This document shows positions 43,512 to 54,070 of a stretch of DNA of 64,000 nt, in pieces (positions within the stretch are counted from its first letter, which is position 1; each line of letters starts with the position of its first letter). The position numbers and the translations under genes are program-made. This DNA is from an uncultured Acidobacteriia bacterium (GTDB lineage Bacteria; Acidobacteriota; Terriglobia; Bryobacterales; Bryobacteraceae): NCBI GenBank assembly GCA_903851195.1, contig CAINNJ010000033.1, forward strand, positions 186,001-250,000, read 5' to 3'. The notes below the pieces were generated by a model. It was not told where the DNA came from. It made no database searches and saw only the letters and a program-made list of their open reading frames with translations.

Positions 43512-45452
43512 CTAATCCGTATTTGTCTTCGCCGCGATCTCTGCGGTGATGGAGGCCACGAACTCGCCGGTGGCGATGGGACCCAGATCCCCGCGCTTCC
43601 GGTGCCGGACCGCGACCTTGCCCGCCTCGGCTTCACGACCGCCGATCACCAGCATGTAAGGCACTTTCTGCATCTGCGCGTCGCGGATTTTGAGGTTGAC
43701 CTTCTCGTTCCGGTCGTCCACGGTGGCGCGTACGCCGGCGGCTTTCAACTGCTCCGCCACTTCCTGCGCGTAAGGCAGCTGTTTGTCCGTAATCGGCAGC
43801 ACGGCCGCCTGCACGGGCGCCAGCCAGGTGGGAAACGCGCCGGCATAGTGTTCCACCAGAATGCCGAAGAACCGTTCCACGGACCCGAACAGAGCGCGAT
43901 GCACCATCAGCGGGCGGTGCTTCCGGCCATCCTCGGCGACATACTCGAGTTCGAAGCGGCGGGGAAGCGTGAAATCGAACTGCACGGTGGAAAGCTGCCA
44001 GAGACGCCCGATGGCGTCCACCAGTTTCACGTCGATCTTGGGACCATAGAAAGCCGCCTCGTCGGGGATGACCGCCGCGTCGATGCCCAGCCGGTCGCAG
44101 GCTTTGCGCAGCGCGCCTTCGGCGAGGGTCCACTGGTCGGCTTCGCCGTCGTACTTGCCGCTCGCGCCGCCATCCCAGGTGGAAATCTCAGCCTTATAAG
44201 ATTCGAAACCGAAGGTCTTCAGCGTGTCGGTCGCGAAATCGAGGCACTTCACTACTTCGTCCTCGATCTGCTCCGGGGTGCAGAAGATGTGCGCGTCGTC
44301 CTGCGTAAAGCCGCGGACGCGCAGCAGACCGTGCATGGTGCCGGACCGTTCATACCGATACACAGTGCCGAGTTCGCCCAGACGCACCGGCAGATCGCGA
44401 TAGCTGTGCTGCCGATCCCGATAGATCAGGATGTGGCCGGGACAGTTCATCGGCTTCAGCTGGTACTCGGCGTCGTCCAGTTCCATCGGCTTGAACATGT
44501 TGTCCGAGTAGAAGCCGGCGTGGCCCGAAACCTTCCAGAGGTCGCGCCGCATCACGTGCGGCGTGTAGACCAGCGAGTAGCCGCGCTGCAGATAGGCGTC
44601 GCGCATCCAGTCTTCCAGCTGCTTACGGATGATGCCGCCTTTGGGATGGAAGAAGATCAGACCGGGGCCGGCCAGTTCCTGAATGCTGAACAGGTCGAGT
44701 TCCTGACCCAGCTTACGATGGTCGCGCCGCTTCGCCTCTTCGAGCTTCGCAAGGTATTCGTCCAGCTCTTTCTTCGTGAACCAGGCGGTGCCGTAGATGC
44801 GCTGCAGTTGCTTATTCTTCTCGTCGCCCTTCCAGTAGGCGCCGGCGATGCTGAGCAGCTTGAAAGCCTTGAGCTTCGACGTGTCGGGGACGTGCGGGCC
44901 CCGGCAGAAATCGATGAAATGGGGCCCAAGCGTGTACTCGGAGAAGATGTCGTCCGCGCGCTCTTCGATCAGCTCCACCTTCATCGGCTCGTTCATCTGC
45001 CGGTACTTCTCCAGGCCTTCGGGCTTCGCGATCAGCTTGCGATCGAACGCGAGGCTCTGGCCCTGCAGTTCCCACATTTTCGCCTCGATCTTCTCGAGAT
45101 CCTGCGGCGTGAAGGGCTCCGGACGGTCGAAATCGTAGTAGAAACCGGTATCGATGGGCGGCCCGATACCGAGCTTGGTTTCAGGGAACAGCTCCAGCAC
45201 GGCGGCGGCACAGAGGTGAGCGGTGGAGTGCCGGTAGACCTCGAGAGCCTCCGGGTCTTTGTTGGTGAGAATCTGGACCGCGGAGTCCTGCTCGAAGGGT
45301 CTTTTCAGATCGTAAAGCCGGCCGTTCACCTTCGCGACAATCGCGGCATCAGCGAGACGGGGGCTGATCTTCTGCGCCACGTCGAGGGCGCTGGTTCCTG
45401 CCGGGACCTGCTGTACACTTCCGTCCGGCAGGGTAATTTGAAAGCTGCTCAT
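43512..45452 (-). CDS. thrS: threonyl-tRNA synthetase
   Basis: 646 residues, normal for bacterial ThrRS. Domain order: TGS (1-62), editing domain with HSTAH (75-79) and the later FCRGPHVP, class II catalytic core with the zinc/threonine Cys in KPMNCPGH and motif 2 RYERSGTMHGLLRVRGF, motif 3 near LMVHRALFGSVERF, and the anticodon-binding domain (about 545-640; VRATVDDRNEKVNLKIRDAQ). It charges tRNA-Thr and edits mis-attached serine. It is preceded on the same strand by the SMP-30 gene (61-nt gap) and rpoD, so co-transcription with rpoD is possible. Confidence 0.98.
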   Translation of the reverse strand: MSSFQITLPDGSVQQVPAGTSALDVAQKISPRLADAAIVAKVNGRLYDLKRPFEQDSAVQILTNKDPEALEVYRHSTAHLCAAAVLELFPETKLGIGPPIDTGFYYDFDRPEPFTPQDLEKIEAKMWELQGQSLAFDRKLIAKPEGLEKYRQMNEPMKVELIEERADDIFSEYTLGPHFIDFCRGPHVPDTSKLKAFKLLSIAGAYWKGDEKNKQLQRIYGTAWFTKKELDEYLAKLEEAKRRDHRKLGQELDLFSIQELAGPGLIFFHPKGGIIRKQLEDWMRDAYLQRGYSLVYTPHVMRRDLWKVSGHAGFYSDNMFKPMELDDAEYQLKPMNCPGHILIYRDRQHSYRDLPVRLGELGTVYRYERSGTMHGLLRVRGFTQDDAHIFCTPEQIEDEVVKCLDFATDTLKTFGFESYKAEISTWDGGASGKYDGEADQWTLAEGALRKACDRLGIDAAVIPDEAAFYGPKIDVKLVDAIGRLWQLSTVQFDFTLPRRFELEYVAEDGRKHRPLMVHRALFGSVERFFGILVEHYAGAFPTWLAPVQAAVLPITDKQLPYAQEVAEQLKAAGVRATVDDRNEKVNLKIRDAQMQKVPYMLVIGGREAEAGKVAVRHRKRGDLGPIATGEFVASITAEIAAKTNTD

Positions 45453-45513
45453 AAGATTCGGGGAATCTTCAGGTTATCACTCATGGCGGACGCTTTCGCC
45501 CGCTCCGTCGGCC

Positions 45514-46434
45514 TCAGCGAGGTCCGGCGTATAACGGGCGGCCGACGCGATCCGTCTGCGCGCGGAAAAGGAAGCCCTCAATAGTGGTGACGTAAAGCTG
45601 AGTGAGATCTTCTCCGCCGAAAGCGCAGTTCGTTGGGCGCGTGCAGGGCACCGGGTGGGTTTCGAGCACTTCGCCGGAGGGCGAGAAGACGTAGATCATC
45701 GGGCCCGGTCCGCTGACTTCCCAGCCGCAGCAGGCGATGATGTTGCCTTCCGTGTCGAGCCGCATTCCGTCGATGCCGCGATGCGCTCCGAAATCGTGCA
45801 GCACCTCGCCGGCGCCCAGCGACTTATCGTCATTCACGGGATAAGCGCGCAGTTGGCGCTTCTCGGAAGGTTCGCGGCCGCTCTGGGCGACGTAAAGCGT
45901 CTTGTAATCGAGCGAGAACAGCAGGCCGTTCGGGCGGGTGGTGTCGAATGTCACCCGGCTGATCGAATAATTGTCCTCCGCGTCCGGATCGAGCCGGTAC
46001 ACGGAATCGTGATCGAGTTCCTTGTGCGTGCGGTCCTGGCTCCAGGGCCCGGCGGAATTCTCGTAGAACGGATCGGTAAACCAGATGGAGCCCGCCGGAT
46101 CCGCCACGAGATCGTTGGGGATGTTCAGGCGTTTGCCTTCGAACCGGTCGGCCAGCACTTTGACGGAGCCATCCGGTTCAAAGCGGACCACGCGGCGCAG
46201 GTCTTCGGTGACGCCGCCCTGGCAGGCATAAAGCCGGCCCTGAGCGTCGAAAGTGAGACCGTTCGAGCAGTTCGTGTCTTCCCGCCAGACGGAAACCGCG
46301 TTCGCAGCCGGATCGTAGCGCATGATCCGGCTGTGCTGAATGCGGGTGAAGAGCATGCCGGAGCCGTCCCAGGCATTGCCCTCGGACACCTTGCCGTAGG
46401 CAGGGTCCAGCGTTTCAAAGTTCCAGTTGGCCAA
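45514..46434 (-). CDS. SMP-30/gluconolactonase/LRE family protein
   Basis: The TTG at 46434 is chosen because AGGAG lies about 9 nt upstream and the longer frame would run back into rpoD. The 306-residue protein is a six-bladed SMP-30 propeller: EGNAWDGSGMLFTRI (first metal Glu), NCSNGLTFDAQGRLYACQGG, IPNDLVADPAGSIWFTDPFY, PNGLLFSLDYKTLYVA (Asn/Asp ligands) and GIDGMRLDTEGNIIAC. The family hydrolyses sugar lactones using one divalent cation. It is wedged between rpoD (19-nt gap) and thrS, an unexpected place for a sugar-lactone enzyme. Confidence 0.9.
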   Translation of the reverse strand: MANWNFETLDPAYGKVSEGNAWDGSGMLFTRIQHSRIMRYDPAANAVSVWREDTNCSNGLTFDAQGRLYACQGGVTEDLRRVVRFEPDGSVKVLADRFEGKRLNIPNDLVADPAGSIWFTDPFYENSAGPWSQDRTHKELDHDSVYRLDPDAEDNYSISRVTFDTTRPNGLLFSLDYKTLYVAQSGREPSEKRQLRAYPVNDDKSLGAGEVLHDFGAHRGIDGMRLDTEGNIIACCGWEVSGPGPMIYVFSPSGEVLETHPVPCTRPTNCAFGGEDLTQLYVTTIEGFLFRAQTDRVGRPLYAGPR

Positions 46435-46453
46435 GCGCGGTTTCTCCTGAAAA

Positions 46454-47980
<1,527 letters not shown>

Positions 47981-48265
47981 AAAAATTACCTTCCCAGCAA
48001 AGATACGCGCGTGTTCGAACGCACGCCAAGGCCAATCATGTTTATTGTTTTGTTAACTTTAGGAATGGCGAAACGCCTCAAAGCCGCACTAGCGGGAAGG
48101 GAGTCAATCCTGGCACAAAGGCGCGGGACTCCCGGGACTCATGTTAACACAGTCGAAGCAGTTTTGGTCCTCAATCCTTTGGATGCTCGATTTCCGTTGT
48201 GGTTACAGAAACATACGGGCACACGAAGCGGCTTACCACGGCCGCTTCGTGCGCGCCAGCCTGTC

Positions 48266-49312
48266 TTAGCCGAGAAGGATATCGCGGCAGAACTGCAGAC
48301 ACTTCGCGACTTCAATGACGGAGTCGGTGCCCTGGTACTCGTACTCGATGTTGGCCGGGAACGGATATTTCTCGGTCTTGAGGAGTTGTAGTACCGCTCT
48401 GATCGGAGTCTCGCCGTCGCCCCAGCGCAGGTTGCCGCCGCGTCCGCCGCCCGCGGGGTTCCGGGTCCGGTCTTTCAAATGGAGGTTGGAAATCCGGGCG
48501 TGATTTTCCTTTATATAGGAGACCGCGTCGTAACCGGCGGCGGTGAAATGCCCGATATCGAGATTTACACCCATGTATTTTCCGAAGGACATGATCTTCG
48601 CGTAGCTCTCGAGCGTGGCGAACTGTTCCGGATCGTTCACGGCGTCATGACCGTGGCCCGCCCAGAGCATCTTGTACTTGTCGGCGAAGGGCGCCACGCG
48701 TTTCGCGATCGAGACGGTGGAACTGGAGGAAATTCCGCTCACGCCGAGGGCCTGCGCCATCCGGAAGGAGTAGTCGATCTCGTCATCCTTCACGTTGCCG
48801 TTCAGGTTGTAGCAAAGAATCCGGAGGTCGATACCCGCGTCGTCGAACTGTTTCCGGATGCCTTTATAGGTATCCATGGAAACGCCGGCCCGCCATTTTT
48901 CCATCTCCGCGCGGGCAGCCTGCTGCGCTGCCTGGGCAGCGGCCTGCTGTTCGGGCGTCATCTGACCACGACCGCGTCCACCGCCGCCGCCGAAAGCAGG
49001 CCCGGCCGGTGCGCCCGCAAGTGCTTCGGCGTGATTCGACATGAGTTCCACGCTGCTGATCCCGAGTTTGGTGATTACAGGGATCAGATCCTGCGCGGTA
49101 ACGCCCTGGCGAAAGCTGTAGGTAATGACGCCGATCTGCACTCCCGCGTAGTTCGAGTTCGGCTTCGGGGGCGGACCGCCGCGGCCGAATGCACCGGGGC
49201 CACCCGGCGGCGGACCTGCCGGTGGCTGCGCTTCGGCGGATCCGGAAAGTGCCAACTGAGCGGCGGGTACGGCCCCGAGCGCGAGTTTTCCAAAATTTCT
49301 TCTTGAGACCAC
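48266..49312 (-). CDS. sugar-phosphate isomerase/epimerase-type TIM-barrel protein with Tat signal
   Basis: GTG at 49312 with AGGGAG upstream starts a twin-arginine-like signal (SRRNFGKLALGAVPAAQLALSG). The 348-residue product has the xylose-isomerase-like/AP-endonuclease-2 barrel: VQIGVITYSFRQG, ISSVELMSNHAEA, LGVSGISSSST, MGVNLDIGHFTAAG (metal Asp/His), ARISNLHLKDRTRN and FPANIEYEYQG. Two low-complexity inserts stand out: a Pro/Gly stretch (about 29-50) and a Gly/Arg/Gln/Ala stretch (about 100-140), lying on loops. The export signal is typical for this group in soil phyla; the substrate is unknown. Confidence 0.88.
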   Translation of the reverse strand: MVSRRNFGKLALGAVPAAQLALSGSAEAQPPAGPPPGGPGAFGRGGPPPKPNSNYAGVQIGVITYSFRQGVTAQDLIPVITKLGISSVELMSNHAEALAGAPAGPAFGGGGGRGRGQMTPEQQAAAQAAQQAARAEMEKWRAGVSMDTYKGIRKQFDDAGIDLRILCYNLNGNVKDDEIDYSFRMAQALGVSGISSSSTVSIAKRVAPFADKYKMLWAGHGHDAVNDPEQFATLESYAKIMSFGKYMGVNLDIGHFTAAGYDAVSYIKENHARISNLHLKDRTRNPAGGGRGGNLRWGDGETPIRAVLQLLKTEKYPFPANIEYEYQGTDSVIEVAKCLQFCRDILLG

Positions 49313-49452
49313 TGTGTTTTGCTCCCTGGCCGGCGAACCGGGCGGCCACTCGGAGTATAGGCGACGGAAGGCACACCTTGGTTATGCGTTACATTGCATT
49401 TACAAGAAATTGCGGAATGAATTCGCGTCCGGGGCGCTTCTTCCCTGCTCCT

Positions 49453-50205
49453 CTAACGTAGCTTCGCGGCTGCCGAGGGATCCAAGAACAACGTCGCGGC
49501 GGGGTGGCGCCGCAGCGCCGAAGCGGGACAGGACTCGGTCTTGGGACCTTCCAGCGCGGCTTTCACGGCGGCGCTTTTGTGGGGTCCGTTCACGAACACC
49601 AGCGCGCGCGGCACCCGAAGGAAGAAGGGAACGGTGAGCGACAGCGCCCGCTTCGGAACTTCGTCGAGACTCGCGAAAGCGCCGTCATGCACCTGCTGCA
49701 TCCGGCAGACATCGTCGAGATCGACGGGCCGTACGTCGCGGGGCTCATTGAAATCGCAGACCGGGGGATCGATAAATGCGAGATGTCCGTTTTCCCCGAT
49801 CCCCATGATGACGAGCGAGGGTTGCGCTTCCCGAAGAAGTTCGGCGTAACGGGCACATTCGGCGTCGGCGTCCGGCGCTTCCCCGTTCAGTTGGTGGAAC
49901 GCGGCCACGGGCACATGGTCCAGCAGACGCTCGCGCAGGAAGCGGCGGAAAGACGCGGGGTGATCGCCACTCATTCCCGCGTACTCGTCCATATGGAAAG
50001 CGGTGATCTTGTCCCAGGCAATGTCCGGCTGCAGCCGAAGCGCGGCAAGAAAAGGGTCCTGGGAAACGGCCGAGGCGAACACGATCGCCATGCGGCCATC
50101 GCGGGCAATCGTGGATCGGATCAGGTCCGCGGCTAGTTTCGCGCCCGCTTCGCCCGCGCTTCGCGCGTCACTGCAAATCCGCACTTCCAGAAGATCGATC
50201 GTCAT
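49453..50205 (-). CDS. glucosamine-6-phosphate deaminase-like protein
   Basis: 250 residues of the NagB/RpiA/SugarP isomerase fold. Key parts: FASAVSQDPFLAAL (phosphate loop, diverged from ASGSSQ), FHMDEYAGMSGDHPASF with the catalytic Asp73, and GIGENGHLAFIDPP. The catalytic surroundings fit deaminase more than 6-phosphogluconolactonase. It follows the DapA-like gene with a 9-nt gap and appears to be the last step of a three-gene catabolic operon. Conversion of an amino-sugar phosphate to fructose-6-phosphate plus ammonia is likely but unproven; the glycine-rich start loop is atypical. Confidence 0.85.
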   Translation of the reverse strand: MTIDLLEVRICSDARSAGEAGAKLAADLIRSTIARDGRMAIVFASAVSQDPFLAALRLQPDIAWDKITAFHMDEYAGMSGDHPASFRRFLRERLLDHVPVAAFHQLNGEAPDADAECARYAELLREAQPSLVIMGIGENGHLAFIDPPVCDFNEPRDVRPVDLDDVCRMQQVHDGAFASLDEVPKRALSLTVPFFLRVPRALVFVNGPHKSAAVKAALEGPKTESCPASALRRHPAATLFLDPSAAAKLR

Positions 50206-50214
50206 AATCTCAGC

Positions 50215-51216
50215 TCAAAGCCTCAGCCAGCGTTCCCGGTTGCCCGCCACGAATTCATCGTCCATCAGGTGCGGGTATTCTTTGCAGACCCGGTCGATCT
50301 CCTCGATCTGACCCGGCGAAAGATCTTCTTTCGGATCGAGGCACCAGCGGCCGGCGAGAAGACCCTGACGGCGCAGAATCTCATGTAGTCCAGCGATGCA
50401 GCCGTGGAAGGCGTTGCGAACATCGAACAGGGCCGCGTTGGCATCCGTCAGGGCGGCGCCCTCGGCCAGCAGATCCGCGGCCTCTCTGGTTTTCAGGCTC
50501 TCCGCCATTTCGACGGCGCTTCGGGTCCAGACGGCCCACTGCCCGAGCAGGCCGCCGCTGAACCGCACGCTGCCGGAGGCGAAGCAGAATTCGGTAATCA
50601 GATCCGGAATGATGTTGTCGTCGTTGCCGGTGTAGAGAGCGATGTCTCTCGCCCGGCCGCTGTCGGCGACGGCGCGGAGCACATCCAGAGTCTGGTAGCG
50701 ATTAAACGGGGCGACCTTGATGGCGCGCAGTTCCTCGATCTCGTCGCAGCAGCGGCGCCAGAACTCGTAGGAAAGCGGGCGGCCACCCACCGCGGGCTGC
50801 AGATAGAAGCCGCAGAGCGGGATCTCTTCGGCGATCGCTTTGCAGTGCTGCAGCAACTGGTCGTCGGTGGCGTGCGGGAGCGCCGCCAGACTCACCAGAC
50901 CCAGTTCATAGCCGACGCCGCGCGCGAAAGCCGCTTCGGCGGTGGCCTGCGCGGTGGGCCCGCAAATACCGGCAATCCGGAGGATGCGCTTGTCGGATCT
51001 CTGCTCGAACTCCCGAATGGTTTCGACAGCCAGACGAAGCACCGGTTCGAAGAGGCCGACGTCGGGATCGCGAATCGCGAACTGGGTCGTGTGGACACCC
51101 ACCGCGATGCCGCCGACTCCGGCTTCGCAGTAGTACCTGGTGAGAGCCACCTGACGGCGTTCGTCGAGGACGCGGCGGGAGGTGAGCGCAAGCGGGTGTG
51201 CGGGTATGACGATCAA
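50215..51216 (-). CDS. DapA/NanA-superfamily aldolase-lyase
   Basis: 333 residues with a TTG start overlapping the upstream stop (TTGA). It shows the class I aldolase pattern: IPAHPLALTSRRVLDERRQVALTRYYCEAGVGGIAVGVHTTQFAIRD replaces the usual GT/SGE substrate loop, and the Schiff-base Lys is probably in IEELRAIKVAPFNRYQT. The longer C-terminus has extra helices. Family members cleave or condense pyruvate with aldehydes; the VGVHTTQF variant is a distinct environmental subgroup with unknown substrate. It lies between an NAD(P)-oxidoreductase and a NagB-like enzyme, so a sugar-acid or amino-sugar route is likely. Confidence 0.85.
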   Translation of the reverse strand: MIVIPAHPLALTSRRVLDERRQVALTRYYCEAGVGGIAVGVHTTQFAIRDPDVGLFEPVLRLAVETIREFEQRSDKRILRIAGICGPTAQATAEAAFARGVGYELGLVSLAALPHATDDQLLQHCKAIAEEIPLCGFYLQPAVGGRPLSYEFWRRCCDEIEELRAIKVAPFNRYQTLDVLRAVADSGRARDIALYTGNDDNIIPDLITEFCFASGSVRFSGGLLGQWAVWTRSAVEMAESLKTREAADLLAEGAALTDANAALFDVRNAFHGCIAGLHEILRRQGLLAGRWCLDPKEDLSPGQIEEIDRVCKEYPHLMDDEFVAGNRERWLRL

Positions 51217-52190
51217 AAGCGGCCGTCCGAAACTTCGAAATGGGTTGGCTTATTCAGGGTAACTCCGCCGGCCTCCGTCCACTGCGCGACGCGTTCGAGG
51301 AGGTCCGCGCCGGAGACCGCGGGTGGTCCCAATAAAGCGTGGCTGACGGCGGCGTCGCTGAGCAGGGCGGTGCTGCCTTCTTCGCCCTCGAACCGGCACG
51401 GTTTGCCGAAACGGGCGGCGAAGAAGGCGGCGCAGTCCCGCACGCGGAACGTTTCGGCGCCGGTGATGTTCAGAATGCGCGGCGGCGATGCGCAGTATTC
51501 CAGAGACCGCAGAGCGTACGAGTTCGCGTCGCGCTGCCAGATGACGTTGAAGGCCGGCACCGCCAACGGCACGGGTTCACCGTTCCAGATTTTGCCCGCG
51601 AGATCGACCAGCACGCCGTAGCGGAGGTCCACGGCGTAGTTCAGGCGGAAGAGCAGACACTGCAGACCCAGAGCGCCGGAGAAATACTCGAAGACGCGTT
51701 CGCGGCCCAGGCAGGACTGGGCGTACTCGCCGACCGGCGCCGGCGGATCGGTCTCCTTCGAGCCTCCGTCGGCCAGGCGGCGCAGGGGATAGACATTGCC
51801 CGTGGAAAACACCACGATCCGGCTGTTCCGGAAGCGTTCCGCGACGATCGCGGGGACCACGGTGTTCATCGCCCAGGTGAGTTCGGGATTTCCCGTGGAG
51901 CCGAACTTGCGACCGGCCAGATAGAGCACATTCGGGCAGTCGGGAAGCTTTTCCACCTGGGCGCGATCCAGCAGATCACAGCTAAGGCTATCGACCCCGC
52001 TCACGGAGATCTGCCGGCGGGAGACGGCGATCACGCGTCGCGCCAGCCCGGCTGCATCGCTGGCCCGGCGGCATAATGCCGAAAGCGATGGCCCCATCTT
52101 CCCGCTCGCGCCCAGAATGAGGATGTCACCGGTCAAACGCGCGGCGCAAGCCACGTCGTCCGGGGACGGACGCGAGATATTCTCTTCCAG
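51213..52190 (-). CDS. NAD(P)-dependent epimerase/dehydratase (extended SDR)
   Basis: The start is uncertain. Coding-like sequence begins around 52190 (a CTG codon, ENISRPSPDDVACAARL...). The first standard start is a GTG at 52154; the ATG at 52346 would overlap the divergent gene by 72 nt. From 52190 the protein has 325 residues: a Rossmann NAD site DILILGASGKMGPSL, then CPNVLYLAGRKFG, IVVFSTGNVYPL, and a C-terminal substrate lobe. The usual YxxxK is degenerate (VGEYAQSCLGRE), so it may have an altered mechanism. It is the first gene of the trio with the aldolase and the NagB-like enzyme. Confidence 0.8.
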   Translation of the reverse strand: MEENISRPSPDDVACAARLTGDILILGASGKMGPSLSALCRRASDAAGLARRVIAVSRRQISVSGVDSLSCDLLDRAQVEKLPDCPNVLYLAGRKFGSTGNPELTWAMNTVVPAIVAERFRNSRIVVFSTGNVYPLRRLADGGSKETDPPAPVGEYAQSCLGRERVFEYFSGALGLQCLLFRLNYAVDLRYGVLVDLAGKIWNGEPVPLAVPAFNVIWQRDANSYALRSLEYCASPPRILNITGAETFRVRDCAAFFAARFGKPCRFEGEEGSTALLSDAAVSHALLGPPAVSGADLLERVAQWTEAGGVTLNKPTHFEVSDGRF

Positions 52191-52274
52191 TTCGGTTTCG
52201 GTTCGCGTTTTCGGCCCCTGCCTGGTTCGCCTGTCTGGCAGTTTAGTACACGCCGGTGTGGAATTCTGTAAGGA

Positions 52275-53288
52275 ATGAAGATCCTCTTTCTGCTGGCGGT
52301 TCCGGTCCTTGGCCTTGCGCAACGGTGGGCGCCGCAGGTCAGCCATTCGAAGGCTTCCCTGCGCGGCGTCTCAGCCGTGAGCGAGCAGGTGGCCTGGGCG
52401 AGCGGAAGCAAGGGAACGTGGCTCCGCACCACGGATGGCGGCGCGAACTGGACGGCGGGCACGGTGCCGGGCGCGGAGGAACTCGATTTTCGCGGCATCT
52501 CCACGCGGGACGGCCGCACCGTCTGGCTGATGAGCAGCGGGCCCGGTGAGAAATCGACGGTCTACCGGACGCAGGACGCGGGCGAGCACTGGGAATTGCT
52601 GTTTACCAATAAAGAGCCGAAGGGCTTCTTCGATTCCATCGTTTTTCGGGATGCGCGGCACGGCGTGATTTTCGGGGATCCGGTGGATGGTCACCTGACG
52701 GTTCTGACCACGGAGGATGGCGGACTGCACTGGTCGAGGCAAAACACCCCGGCCGCGTTGCCGGATGAAGCGGCGTTCGCGGCCAGCAATTCCTGTCTGG
52801 CGCTGGGGGACAAGAGCACTGTCTGGCTGGCGACGGGCGGACGGGGCGGGGTTCGCGTATATCGTTCGCCGGACAACGGCAAGACCTGGACTGTCGCGCC
52901 GACGCCGATCCGCAACGACGCGCCCAGCGCCGGGATCTTTTCGGTCGCGTTCGCGGATGCGGCAAAGGGAATCGCCGTTGGAGGCGACTACGCCAAACCT
53001 ACGGAAGCGCGCGACAACATCGCCCTTACCTCCGATGGAGGACGCACCTGGACCGCGCCCACCGGCGCGAGCCCGACGGGTTTCCGGTCAGCCGCCGTCT
53101 GGCTCGAAAAGCTGCGCCTCTGGATCGTTACCGGCACTTCCGGGTCGGATGTTTCAGGCGATGGCGGACTCACCTGGAAGCGCTTCGACGACGGCGCTTA
53201 CAACGCTCTTTCCGTTGCCGCGGGACGTGTCGCATGGGCCGTCGGGCCGGAAGGACGCATCGCGAAACTAACTTTTCCAGACCGCTGA
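52275..53288 (+). CDS. secreted YCF48/BNR-type beta-propeller protein
   Basis: 337 residues with a signal peptide (MKILFLLAVPVLGLAQ). The body is a propeller of repeated W-containing BNR-like blades: WLRTTDGGANWTAG, VYRTQDAGEHWELL, LTTEDGGLHWSRQ, VYRSPDNGKTWTVA, LTSDGGRTWTAP and SGDGGLTWKRF. Plant and cyanobacterial YCF48/HCF136 homologues assist photosystem II assembly. In a non-phototroph the role is unknown, perhaps binding of a surface ligand. AAGGA directly abuts the ATG, too close for an ordinary ribosome site. The 3' end overlaps bpt by 21 nt. Confidence 0.88.
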   Translation: MKILFLLAVPVLGLAQRWAPQVSHSKASLRGVSAVSEQVAWASGSKGTWLRTTDGGANWTAGTVPGAEELDFRGISTRDGRTVWLMSSGPGEKSTVYRTQDAGEHWELLFTNKEPKGFFDSIVFRDARHGVIFGDPVDGHLTVLTTEDGGLHWSRQNTPAALPDEAAFAASNSCLALGDKSTVWLATGGRGGVRVYRSPDNGKTWTVAPTPIRNDAPSAGIFSVAFADAAKGIAVGGDYAKPTEARDNIALTSDGGRTWTAPTGASPTGFRSAAVWLEKLRLWIVTGTSGSDVSGDGGLTWKRFDDGAYNALSVAAGRVAWAVGPEGRIAKLTFPDR

Positions 53289-53987
53289 TTGGCCTTCGCC
53301 GGGCAGGCCCTGCAGAATCTCGTGCGGCACGTACCGCGATTTGTAACTGAGCGACGGGCAGCCCTCCACCCAGTAGCCGAGATAAGCATAATCGAAGCCG
53401 GCCGCCTTCGCCCACAGAAGCTGATTCAGAATCGAGTAGGTGCCCAGCGACTGATCTCGCCATTCCGGATGGTAATAGCAGTAAACCAGCGAAATGGCGC
53501 CCGGCACGGCGTCCATTAAAGCGACACCCACCAGCACTTCGCCGTCGAAATACAGCCATTGTTTGCCGGAATCCGCCGCGCCCGCGATAAAATCGCGGTA
53601 ATAGGTCTGCAGCGTGACCTGCTGCAGTGGCCAGCCGCGGTGCCGGTGCATATAGCGGTGATAGCGATTAAAGAGGTCCACGTGCTGGCCGGTCGCGAAC
53701 GCGGGATGCAGTTCCGCGCGGAGGTGGCGGTTCAGGCGCAGCACGCGTTTCTGGCTGCGGCTGAGGGTGAACTGCTGAACCGGCACGCGCATGCTGCGGC
53801 ACTCGCGGCAACTTTTGCAGGCAGGCCGGAAAATCTGAATGCCGAACCGGCGATAGCCGCGCTCCATCAGGTCGCGATATTCACCGGCATCCATATTCGT
53901 GACCAGGCGAATTTCGAGTGACGCCCGTTCCTGGGGCAGGTAGGAACAGGTTCTGGGATCTTCGATAACTCGAAACAGTTCCTGCAT
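53268..53987 (-). CDS. bpt: bacterial aspartate/glutamate N-end leucyltransferase
   Basis: 239 residues, the normal length. The ATE_N domain has the Cys set CSYLP near 14 and FRPACKSCRECRSMRVPV (about 53-70). The ATE_C domain has the GNAT-like core with LYFDGEVLVGVALMDAVPGAISLVYCYYHPEWRDQSLGTYSILNQL and DYAYLGYWVEGCPSLSYKSRYVPHEIL. Bpt transfers leucine from Leu-tRNA to N-terminal Asp/Glu, marking proteins for the ClpS-ClpAP N-degron pathway. No clpS or aat is visible nearby. It is divergent from the penicillin acylase gene. Confidence 0.95.
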   Translation of the reverse strand: MQELFRVIEDPRTCSYLPQERASLEIRLVTNMDAGEYRDLMERGYRRFGIQIFRPACKSCRECRSMRVPVQQFTLSRSQKRVLRLNRHLRAELHPAFATGQHVDLFNRYHRYMHRHRGWPLQQVTLQTYYRDFIAGAADSGKQWLYFDGEVLVGVALMDAVPGAISLVYCYYHPEWRDQSLGTYSILNQLLWAKAAGFDYAYLGYWVEGCPSLSYKSRYVPHEILQGLPGEGQSAVWKS

Positions 53988-54070
53988 CGCCGCTCCGGCT
54001 GCTTTATTCTACAGTTCCGCACCCCGGCAAGGCGTCGTGGAAAAGACTCTCGTCCGCTACAATCGCAACA

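Noticed and set aside
48000-48030. LexA-like or other operator in the GTGTTCGAACGCAC region upstream of rpoD
   Set aside because: The palindrome is imperfect and short, and no known box fits; it could be chance.
48011-48391. 126-codon plus-strand frame upstream of rpoD
   Set aside because: It runs into the end of the TIM-barrel gene antisense, has no ribosome site, and its translation is not protein-like. The region is better read as the rpoD promoter region.
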